Below, in pieces: positions 25,220 through 31,552 of a DNA stretch of 39,530 nucleotides. The notes under the pieces are model-generated. The model saw nothing but the letters and a program-made list of their open reading frames with translations, was not told the origin of the DNA and did no database searches. This DNA is from Oscillospiraceae bacterium (GTDB lineage Bacteria > Bacillota > Clostridia > Oscillospirales > Ruminococcaceae), in assembly GCA_017438745.1 (NCBI GenBank), contig JAFRUS010000044.1, positions 1 to 39,530 of the forward strand, read 5' to 3'. Both the position numbers and the translations under genes were made by a program. Position 1 is the first letter of the stretch; every line of letters begins with the position of its first letter.

Positions 25220-25222
25220 TTC

Positions 25223-25311
25223 GGGAAAACACTGATCAAACGGAAATAATTCAGAACGGGGATTTACGGAGCATAGCTCCGCGATGATCTTTAAAACACT
25301 CATCGTTTCCT
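25223..25311. repeat. MITE-like repeat, copy 8 (divergent)
   Basis: Left end GGGAAAACACTGAT and right end ACTCATCGTTTCCTT keep the inverted terminal pattern. The interior has a short GGAGCATAGCTCC hairpin and otherwise differs. Confidence 0.5.
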
Positions 25312-25353
25312 TGGAAACACTGTTTATAAAGAAATTACAGGGGAGGTATCATC

Positions 25354-26769
25354 ATGGATTTTCAGGCGCTGGCAGACAGTTTCTGTTCTGCAGCAAGTAT
25401 AGTTTCCGTTGAAAAACTCGAAAACGGAAACTACGGAAAGATTTGTATTGTAACAGGAAACAGACCTTATCTGGATACGATAGAACATCCTATGCCGGGC
25501 GTAGAAATGAAAACGACAAAATTTATTCCCGGCAGCGAGTACACAACATATATGCCGCCTGATCTTAATTTCGAAGGTTCGTGCTATACTGCTGCAGTGG
25601 GTAAGAAAACCATTCATGCCTATGCACATCCTGAACGCTACAACGTATGGTTCAACATGTCCTTCATCCCGCTTATGCATGAAGACGGAAACATCTGCTA
25701 CTGCATATATACAGTTGAGGTAGACTTTAAGCCTGATGCCAGAAGGATGTCGACTATATCATCAGACATTGCTGCATCGGTGCTGGAGACCTGTATAAAG
25801 CTCAGAAGCCACGGAGATTTCCGGGAAACAATGAACGTTGTCTGCCGGGACATACTTGATCTCTGCGGTTCAGATCACTGCTGTATCATCAGTCTGGATA
25901 CAGCGAAGAGAAAATGTTCCGTTCTATGTGAAGCCCATTCCGTTGTACTTGAACACGGCACGATCAGCGATATGATAGACGATTCATTTTTCGATATGGC
26001 TTATTCCTGGCTCGATACCATCGCAGGCAGCAACTGTATTCTCGTGCGAAACGATCGTGACATGGAAGCGCTTAAGGAACGCAATCCGGAATGGTACCAT
26101 TCGATGAAATCCAAAGGAACCAGAAACATCGTTCTTTTCCCGCTGAAATTCAATCAGGAACTGCTCGGTTACATCTGGACACTCAACTTCCGGGAAGAAG
26201 ATGCCGACAGAATCAAGGAAACTCTTGAACTTACAACGTTTATACTCGCTTCGGAGATCTACAGCTACAGGATGATGGATGAACTGAATATTCTCAGCAC
26301 AACCGACATGCTTACAGGAGTAAGCAACAGAAATGCAATGAACAATTACGTTTCTGACCTGGTTGAAAGCACTGATAGTGCAGTAAAGGAAAAAACAGTT
26401 TCAGTTGTTTTTGCTGACTTAAACGGCTTAAAGCGTGCCAATGACAATGAGGGGCATGCCGCCGGCGATCTGCTCTTAAAGAAGGCTGCGCTTGTTCTTC
26501 AGAAATCCTTTACCGGCAGTAATATATACCGTGCCGGCGGAGATGAGTTCGTTGTTGTTTCTGAAAATATATCGGAATCAGAACTTGCGGAAAGATTAAG
26601 TGAGCTGCGGGCGGCTACATCAAAGCCTGAGGATGAAGTGTGCTTTGCAGTCGGAAGCAGTATCGGCAAAGCAGGTGACATACGCAGGCTCATGCAGGAA
26701 GCGGATTCGCGGATGTATGCTGACAAGGTGAACTTCTACAAGCTTCATCCGGAACTTAAAAGAAACTGA
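25354..26769 (+). CDS. Diguanylate cyclase with N-terminal sensor and GAF-like domains
   Basis: The 471-residue soluble protein makes c-di-GMP from GTP. Residues ~1-130 form a PAS-like region, ~150-300 a GAF-like region (CRDILDLCGSDHCCIISLD), and ~310-465 the GGDEF domain with an intact motif G395-GDEF and the upstream FADLNGLKRANDNEGHAAGD. No RxxD inhibitory site precedes the motif. It is a paralog of the gene at 36595, sharing length, domain order and the ERNPEWYHSMKSKGTRNI-type block. The ribosome binding site is GGGGAGGT. It probably counteracts the GGDEF-EAL protein at 17.9 kb in the same signalling network, which is inference. Confidence 0.9.
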   Translation: MDFQALADSFCSAASIVSVEKLENGNYGKICIVTGNRPYLDTIEHPMPGVEMKTTKFIPGSEYTTYMPPDLNFEGSCYTAAVGKKTIHAYAHPERYNVWFNMSFIPLMHEDGNICYCIYTVEVDFKPDARRMSTISSDIAASVLETCIKLRSHGDFRETMNVVCRDILDLCGSDHCCIISLDTAKRKCSVLCEAHSVVLEHGTISDMIDDSFFDMAYSWLDTIAGSNCILVRNDRDMEALKERNPEWYHSMKSKGTRNIVLFPLKFNQELLGYIWTLNFREEDADRIKETLELTTFILASEIYSYRMMDELNILSTTDMLTGVSNRNAMNNYVSDLVESTDSAVKEKTVSVVFADLNGLKRANDNEGHAAGDLLLKKAALVLQKSFTGSNIYRAGGDEFVVVSENISESELAERLSELRAATSKPEDEVCFAVGSSIGKAGDIRRLMQEADSRMYADKVNFYKLHPELKRN

Positions 26770-26775
26770 TAATAA

Positions 26776-26886
26776 AGGAAACGCAGATTTATTCATAAAT
26801 CAGCGTGGGGGTTCGGGGCGCAGCCCCGCAATTCCCACCTCCGGAAATCCGGCTTCGCCGGATTTCCGATTTAATCAGTGTTTCCT
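26776..26886. repeat. MITE-like palindromic repeat, copy 9 (most complete)
   Basis: This 111 bp element has terminal inverted repeats (AGGAAACGCAGATT on the left, AATCAGTGTTTCCT on the right). Inside are three hairpins: GATTTAT-TC-ATAAATC, CGGGG-CGCA-GCCCCG-type, and a long CGGAAATCCGGC-TTC-GCCGGATTTCCG stem. It encodes nothing. It sits between the diguanylate cyclase gene and galE. Confidence 0.85.
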
Positions 26887-26909
26887 AAAATAACGGAGGA
26901 TAAATACTA

Positions 26910-27935
26910 ATGTCAACAATACTTTTAGCAGGCGGAGCCGGTTACATCGGCTCCCACACCGCAGTGGAACTTTTAAACGCAGGATACGACGTTATCGTAG
27001 TCGATAACTACGCAAACAGCTGTCCTGAATCAATTAAGCGCGTTGAATCCATCACAGGAAAATCAGTTAAGCTTTACGAGGCTGATGTAAGTGACAACGC
27101 AGCTATGGAAAAGATCTTTGCGGAAAACAAGATCGATGCTGTTATCCATTTCGCCGGACTCAAGGCAGTAGGCGAATCAGTTGCAATGCCGGTCGCATAC
27201 TACAGAAACAACATCGACACAACACTTACTCTTCTTGAAACAATGAGTAAGTTTGATGTGAAGAACATCATTTTCAGCTCATCTGCAACAGTTTACGGCG
27301 AAGCAAACAAGGTTCCGTACCTCGAAACAATGCCTCGCGGTGCCTGCACAAATCCTTACGGCTGGACAAAGTCAATGATGGAACAGATCTTCGAGGATGC
27401 TGCAAAGGCTGACGAAAAGCTTTCAGTTGTACTCTTAAGATACTTCAATCCTATCGGTGCTCATGAATCAGGCAGAATAGGTGAAGATCCGTCAGGTATT
27501 CCTAACAACCTTATGCCGTATGTTACACAGACAGCAGTAGGTAAGCGCGAATGCCTCACTATTTTCGGAAACGACTATCCGACAAAGGACGGCACATGCA
27601 CACGTGACTACATCCACGTTGTTGACCTTGCAAAGGGACACGTCAAGGCTATCGACTATATCCTTGCAAACGATAAAGTCTGCGAGATCTTCAACCTCGG
27701 TACAGGTACTCCGTACAGCGTAACCGAGATCGTTGAAACATTCGAACGTGTAAACGGCATCAGGGTAAATCACATCTACGGTGCAAGAAGACCGGGAGAC
27801 CTCGCTGAATGCTACGCAAACGCTGACAAGGCACTTAAAGTCCTTGGCTGGAAGACAGAAAAGACTCTCGAAGACATGTGCCGCGACTCATGGAACTGGC
27901 AGAAGAACAATCCGGAAGGATACGGAAAGAAGTAA
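26910..27935 (+). CDS. galE: UDP-glucose 4-epimerase
   Basis: The 341-residue short-chain dehydrogenase-type enzyme interconverts UDP-glucose and UDP-galactose. It shows the NAD-binding GGAGYIGSH (residues 8-16), the active-site pair Y150 and K154 in NPYGWTKSMMEQ, FSSSATVYG, and the C-terminal RRPGDLAECYANADKA segment. The ribosome binding site ACGGAGG lies before the start. It seems monocistronic, with repeat copy 9 upstream and a bidirectional terminator downstream. It supplies UDP-galactose for surface glycans and lets the cell use galactose. Confidence 0.97.
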   Translation: MSTILLAGGAGYIGSHTAVELLNAGYDVIVVDNYANSCPESIKRVESITGKSVKLYEADVSDNAAMEKIFAENKIDAVIHFAGLKAVGESVAMPVAYYRNNIDTTLTLLETMSKFDVKNIIFSSSATVYGEANKVPYLETMPRGACTNPYGWTKSMMEQIFEDAAKADEKLSVVLLRYFNPIGAHESGRIGEDPSGIPNNLMPYVTQTAVGKRECLTIFGNDYPTKDGTCTRDYIHVVDLAKGHVKAIDYILANDKVCEIFNLGTGTPYSVTEIVETFERVNGIRVNHIYGARRPGDLAECYANADKALKVLGWKTEKTLEDMCRDSWNWQKNNPEGYGKK

Positions 27936-27937
27936 TT

Positions 27938-27988
27938 ACCGGAAATCCGGCTTCGACCCGTAACCTGCTGATTTAATAATCAGTGTGA
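27938..27988. repeat. MITE-like repeat fragment, copy 10
   Basis: ACCGGAAATCCGGCTTCG followed by CTGATTTAATAATCAGTGTG. It is a fragment with the CCGGAAATC arm and a shortened CTGATT palindrome. Confidence 0.6.
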
Positions 27989-28000
27989 TTATAAAATAAT

Positions 28001-28044
28001 AAAAGCTCTGCGAGCGGGTTTTGATCCGCTTCGCAGAGCTTTTT
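28001..28044. terminator. Bidirectional terminator between galE and the cellulase gene
   Basis: Stem AAAAGCTCTGCGA.GCGG / CCGC.T.TCGCAGAGCTTTT with T-runs on both strands. It serves the convergent galE and GH9 genes. Confidence 0.88.
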
Positions 28045-28074
28045 GATTTGTGTTTATATCAGATCGATAAATTA

Positions 28075-30510
28075 TCAGAACTTAGTGATCTTCTTTGAAA
28101 TGTACTGTCTGATAGTAGCAAGGTCAGTAAGAGCGACCTTTCCGTCCTTGTCAACGTCAGCGCGTTTCTTAACTGCATCTGATAATTCCTTCTTGTCAAC
28201 AAGAGCAATTGCAAGTGTTGAAAGGTCTGAAACATCTATCATTCCGTCGCCGTTTACGTCACCTAAAGTACTTGATTCTGCAGGAGGAGTACCTGGAGTG
28301 TTCGGAGTGTCAGGTTCTTCAACAACAGTTGTTGTAACTGCAGGTGCTGAAGATGTCCGAGCTGTTGTAACAGGCTTTTCTGATTCAGTTACCTTAGGTT
28401 CAGTTACCTTAGGCTCAGTTACCTTAGGTTCAGTAACCTTAGGTTCAGTAACTGCAGGCTTTGCTGTTGTAACAACAGGATCCTTTGTAGGAGCAGTTGT
28501 TGGTGTCGGCTTCTTTGTAGGCTGTGCTGTCGGAGCAGATGTTCCGTCAGGTTCTGTACCGAATACGAGTTCGCCGTTGTAGTAAACAGGAACATATTCA
28601 GCAACAGCGCCGTTATCCTCATCTGTATCCATAAGCCCCTTGTTTGAAGGGTCGTTTGATGCATCCCAGCCGCTGCCGTAGTTAGGGAATACCATTGCGA
28701 TAAGGAATTCACACTGGTGTCTGCCTTCTGAGATAGGCATTGCTATCTTTCCGTCAGGCATTGTAACTTCGATGTAGTAGATGCTGTCCTTGTACTGCTT
28801 GAGTCCGGAAATCTCAGCACCCTTGACACCTTCGCCGGCATACATGGCACTCTGGTCACGGTCACATCTTACAGCAACGTCTTCAGGGTTAAGTCCCTTT
28901 TCGATAACTTCTGAAAGGTCAACATAGTAACGGAATGACATATTGTCCTGAACTCTTGCCGGCCATGCTGTATGGTTAGTGAACTTAAGGCTGATAGTTG
29001 TGCCTGTGCTGTCAAGAGTCTTCATGTTTGCTACAACGTAGTATTCAGGTGTTCTTTCTTCCGGTTCAGGGAAGTTAGGATCTGTCTTGCCGCCGTATTC
29101 TGATACCATCTTGCAGAGGAGGGCAGTGAAACCAGCGTTATAGTCTGTAGCAACTTCGTTGTTGATGTAGTTTCCGCGGTCATCTTCATATGAACCGTCC
29201 GGGCTTGGACCGCCTACGAGTGCACCGTAAAGAACGTGACGTGTTTCGGTCGGAACTTTCATGTCGTTCTTCCATGAACCGTGTGCAGTTCTGTGGTGCG
29301 GATTCGTCGGGGAAGTTTCGTCAAGACCTACTACGTAGCATCTGCCGTCCGGGTTGTCACCGAGAATGTAGTTGATCTGAGTTTCATAGAATTTTTTGTA
29401 CTTGTCCTTGTCAGCTGAATCCTTAAGGATAGTGTCAGAAGCAACAGAAGTGATGAAACCAGCTGTTGCGGCATATCTGAGACTGCCCCATGAATCGATA
29501 TATACAAGACCGCCTTTGATGGTCTTTGCGTCGTTTGTCAGATAATCAATGTGCTTCTGGACCTGCTTGATGTATGTTTCGTCGCCTGTGTTGATAGCGT
29601 AAAGGAGCATACCGCCCTGCTGAACGTCATCCCAGCAGTGGCACCATGAGTACTTGAGTGTGTCGCCCTGACCGAGTTCTTTTCCAAGGTTAGGAATGTA
29701 TGACTTAGCCTTGTCGAGGTAATCCTTATTGCCTGTTGCAATGTAGAGCCAGTTTGCTGCGTAGAAAAGTTCATCGTAGAAGTGGCTTGAACGGTAGAAT
29801 CCTGAAGCGTCACTGTCGTTGTAGTCAGCGTCGCTCTTTGCTGTGTCAGCTATCTTGAAGAGGCTTTCAGCGTGCTTGATGTAGCCGTCAGTCTTGGAAG
29901 TCTTGCCCTTGAGTGCAGCAGCACCCGCAGCAAGAGCGGCAGCCATTTCACCGCATACAGCTGAACCTGTGCCTGTGTAGTAAGGTCTCTTGTAGTATGA
30001 GCCTTCCTTAAGTGCGTATTCGTAGAGTTCAACAGGTCCCCACCATGTGTGGTCTTCAGTACCGTTACCTACCTGGAATACAGCTTCGTCTCCGAGATCA
30101 CAGTCAGCGAGATAGTCGAGAACATATTCGAGGTTGTTCTGGTAGATCTCGTACTGACCTATCTTTTCGACACCTTCACCGTACTGGTAAAGGCCCCATG
30201 CGAGCATTGAAGCTGTGTAAGCCATAGGAAGGTTGAACTTTACGTGGTCACCGGCATCGTACCATCCGCCCTTGATCTGATCGTCCATGGTACAGTTGCC
30301 TTTCCATTCAACTCTGTTCCATTCAGGCAGTTCGTTAGCCTGCTGACATTCGTAGAAGTAGAGTGACTGCTGGAGTGCTCCTGCATAGTTTCCGGCACTT
30401 GAAGCAGCAGCGGCATCTGCAGTATTTACAGAAACCGGAGCAGCTGCTGAAGCTGCAGAAGCAACCATTGAAAATGCGAGTACTGAAGAAATGATTCTCT
30501 TCATCTTCAT
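28075..30510 (-). CDS. Family 9 cellulase with CBM3c and dockerin
   Basis: The 811-residue secreted protein has a signal peptide (cleavage probably after SAASA, ~22) and a GH9 catalytic domain (~41-480). The catalytic Asp pair lies in WYDAGD (D85, D88) and the acid is E452 in NNEVATDYNAG; HHRTAHGSW is also typical. CBM3c follows (~489-650), then a Pro/Thr linker with repeated VTEPK (651-748) and a two-repeat type I dockerin (GDVNGDGMIDVSDL and ADVDKDGKVALTDL). GH9-CBM3c proteins are usually processive endoglucanases that cut beta-1,4-glucan. The dockerin docks it into a cellulosome outside the cell. AAGGAGG stands ahead of ATG 30510. Both dockerin calcium loops are intact, unlike the protein at the left edge. 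Confidence 0.97.
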   Translation of the reverse strand: MKMKRIISSVLAFSMVASAASAAAPVSVNTADAAAASSAGNYAGALQQSLYFYECQQANELPEWNRVEWKGNCTMDDQIKGGWYDAGDHVKFNLPMAYTASMLAWGLYQYGEGVEKIGQYEIYQNNLEYVLDYLADCDLGDEAVFQVGNGTEDHTWWGPVELYEYALKEGSYYKRPYYTGTGSAVCGEMAAALAAGAAALKGKTSKTDGYIKHAESLFKIADTAKSDADYNDSDASGFYRSSHFYDELFYAANWLYIATGNKDYLDKAKSYIPNLGKELGQGDTLKYSWCHCWDDVQQGGMLLYAINTGDETYIKQVQKHIDYLTNDAKTIKGGLVYIDSWGSLRYAATAGFITSVASDTILKDSADKDKYKKFYETQINYILGDNPDGRCYVVGLDETSPTNPHHRTAHGSWKNDMKVPTETRHVLYGALVGGPSPDGSYEDDRGNYINNEVATDYNAGFTALLCKMVSEYGGKTDPNFPEPEERTPEYYVVANMKTLDSTGTTISLKFTNHTAWPARVQDNMSFRYYVDLSEVIEKGLNPEDVAVRCDRDQSAMYAGEGVKGAEISGLKQYKDSIYYIEVTMPDGKIAMPISEGRHQCEFLIAMVFPNYGSGWDASNDPSNKGLMDTDEDNGAVAEYVPVYYNGELVFGTEPDGTSAPTAQPTKKPTPTTAPTKDPVVTTAKPAVTEPKVTEPKVTEPKVTEPKVTESEKPVTTARTSSAPAVTTTVVEEPDTPNTPGTPPAESSTLGDVNGDGMIDVSDLSTLAIALVDKKELSDAVKKRADVDKDGKVALTDLATIRQYISKKITKF
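28384..28458. repeat. 15 bp tandem repeat in the cellulase linker
   Basis: Five copies of TTCAGTTACCTTAGG-like units, the last diverged. On the coding strand they encode VTEPK repeats in the linker between CBM3c and dockerin. Copy number may vary between strains by slippage. Confidence 0.85.
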
Positions 30511-30547
30511 TTTTGATATCCTCCTTAAATTTTAAAACCATTAAATA

Positions 30548-30561
30548 ATCACGAACGTGAT
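30548..30561. promoter_or_regulatory. Palindrome ATCACG-AA-CGTGAT in the cellulase leader
   Basis: A 6-2-6 inverted repeat lying just downstream of the predicted cellulase transcription start. It is a candidate repressor operator or a small 5' hairpin. Confidence 0.4.
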
Positions 30562-30573
30562 CCAACTATTTAA

Positions 30574-30602
30574 ATTATCGCATTTATCAATACCTTTGTC
30601 AA
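30574..30602 (-). promoter_or_regulatory. Promoter TTGACA-17-GATAAT for the cellulase gene
   Basis: On the minus strand TTGACA (30602-30597) and GATAAT (30579-30574) are 17 bp apart, about 64-90 bases ahead of the start codon. Confidence 0.75.
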
Positions 30603-30724
30603 GGGGTTGGGAGTGATAACAGCGAAAAAGCCTGAGTTTCTGAAATGGTATAGGCGCCTTTTGATAATAGAAAATTCTGCTCATCTTCGGGCAGATTTAG
30701 TCACGAAATATTGCTGAATACCAC

Positions 30725-30754
30725 TTGAATTTCTGATGAATTTTATGTTATAAT
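30725..30754 (+). promoter_or_regulatory. Promoter TTGAAT-18-TGtTATAAT for the toxin-antitoxin operon
   Basis: TTGAAT at 30725-30730 and an extended -10 TGTTATAAT (hexamer 30749-30754). Confidence 0.7.
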
Positions 30755-30768
30755 TAAATCAGCAAGGA

Positions 30769-30785
30769 AACAAGGAAATCTTGTT
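30769..30785. promoter_or_regulatory. Inverted repeat AACAAG-N5-CTTGTT, likely antitoxin operator
   Basis: A 6-5-6 inverted repeat right after the -10, with further AACAAGGA half-sites nearby (30762-30800). It sits where an AbrB-type antitoxin would bind to repress its own operon. Confidence 0.5.
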
Positions 30786-30810
30786 ACAAAGAAACAAGGA
30801 GAGTGGTCAT

Positions 30811-31182
30811 ATGTCGTTAGCTTTAAATATAACACCTGAGCAGAAACGTGTAACTATTTCATCAAAGCGTCAGTTTACGATTCCGCAGAAATATTATTCA
30901 GAACTTGGCTTTGACAAAGAAGCAATTTGTATTAAGGGTGATGGTATGCTTATTATTCGCCCTGCATCATCGGAATCCGGAGGAGAGTTTGCTGAACAGA
31001 TCCTTGCAGAACTTATTAAAGAAGGTTTTTCAGGTGAAGAACTTCTTAAAGAATTTAAAATCAGACAGGCAAAGGTTCGTCCTGCTGTGGAGGCAATGCT
31101 TGAAGCTGCAAGGAAAGCGGCTGAAGGAACAGGAAAATACTCGACTGTTGAAGATATTTTCGGAACGGAGGATCAGACGTGA
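30811..31182 (+). CDS. AbrB/MazE-type antitoxin-like DNA-binding protein
   Basis: The 123-residue protein has an N-terminal swapped-hairpin AbrB-like domain: KRVTISSKRQFTIPQKYYSELGF followed by AICIKGDGMLIIRP (about residues 11-52). The C-terminal half is helical and charged, and would wrap the toxin. ATG 30811 follows AAGGAGAG; an upstream in-frame TTG at 30781 precedes that site. The stop overlaps the GTG start of the toxin by four bases. The pairing with a RelE-like protein supports a type II toxin-antitoxin system in which this protein neutralises the toxin and represses the operon. Confidence 0.85.
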   Translation: MSLALNITPEQKRVTISSKRQFTIPQKYYSELGFDKEAICIKGDGMLIIRPASSESGGEFAEQILAELIKEGFSGEELLKEFKIRQAKVRPAVEAMLEAARKAAEGTGKYSTVEDIFGTEDQT

Positions 31183-31487
31183 CGAATGTAAGAATCCTTC
31201 CGCCGGCAGCAAAGTATTTTAAGAAGCTGAAAGACAAGAAGCTTAAGAAATTATATCTTGATGCAATAAACGCTATAACACTTGATCCGACAATAGGAGA
31301 AGAAAAAACAGGCGATCTGAGTGGAGTCAGAGGTTATGATATATACTATAACCGGATCAATTATGAACTTGCATATACGGTGGAGTATGTTCAGAAAGAA
31401 GACAGTGATGAAGTTGAAGCAGTTATCATTATTATGGCAGGAACAAGAGAAAACTTTTATGATGAACTGAAAAGATACTGGAAATAA
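31179..31487 (+). CDS. RelE/ParE-superfamily toxin-like protein
   Basis: The 102-residue protein starts with GTG 31179 (GGAGG seven bases upstream) overlapping the antitoxin stop. It has the RelE/ParE layout: a helical hairpin with basic residues (AAKYFKKLKDKKLKKLYLDAI), the turn GDLSGVRGYDIYYN, then strands YELAYTVEY and VIIIMAGTRENFYDEL. RelE-like toxins cut mRNA in the ribosome; ParE-like ones inhibit gyrase. The sequence does not separate these, though the GTRENFYDEL end looks like the mRNA-interferase branch. A terminator follows. Confidence 0.85.
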   Translation: MTNVRILPPAAKYFKKLKDKKLKKLYLDAINAITLDPTIGEEKTGDLSGVRGYDIYYNRINYELAYTVEYVQKEDSDEVEAVIIIMAGTRENFYDELKRYWK

Positions 31488-31513
31488 AAAGATATCAATA
31501 ATATAAATCAAAC

Positions 31514-31552
31514 GGCATCGTCCTCTGAAATGAGAACGATGCCTTAATTTTT
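31514..31552 (+). terminator. Terminator after the toxin gene
   Basis: Stem GGCATCGT.CTC / GAG.ACGATGCC (31514-31525 with 31532-31543), then TTAATTTTT. It overlaps the end of the convergent permease gene. Confidence 0.8.

Noticed and set aside
28384..28458. Short tandem repeats as a CRISPR array
   Set aside because: The 15 bp units are contiguous, have no spacers, and encode the cellulase linker in frame.
28043..28582. 179-codon plus-strand frame opposite the cellulase linker
   Set aside because: Its repeated VTLGS units are the reverse reading of the VTEPK linker repeats.
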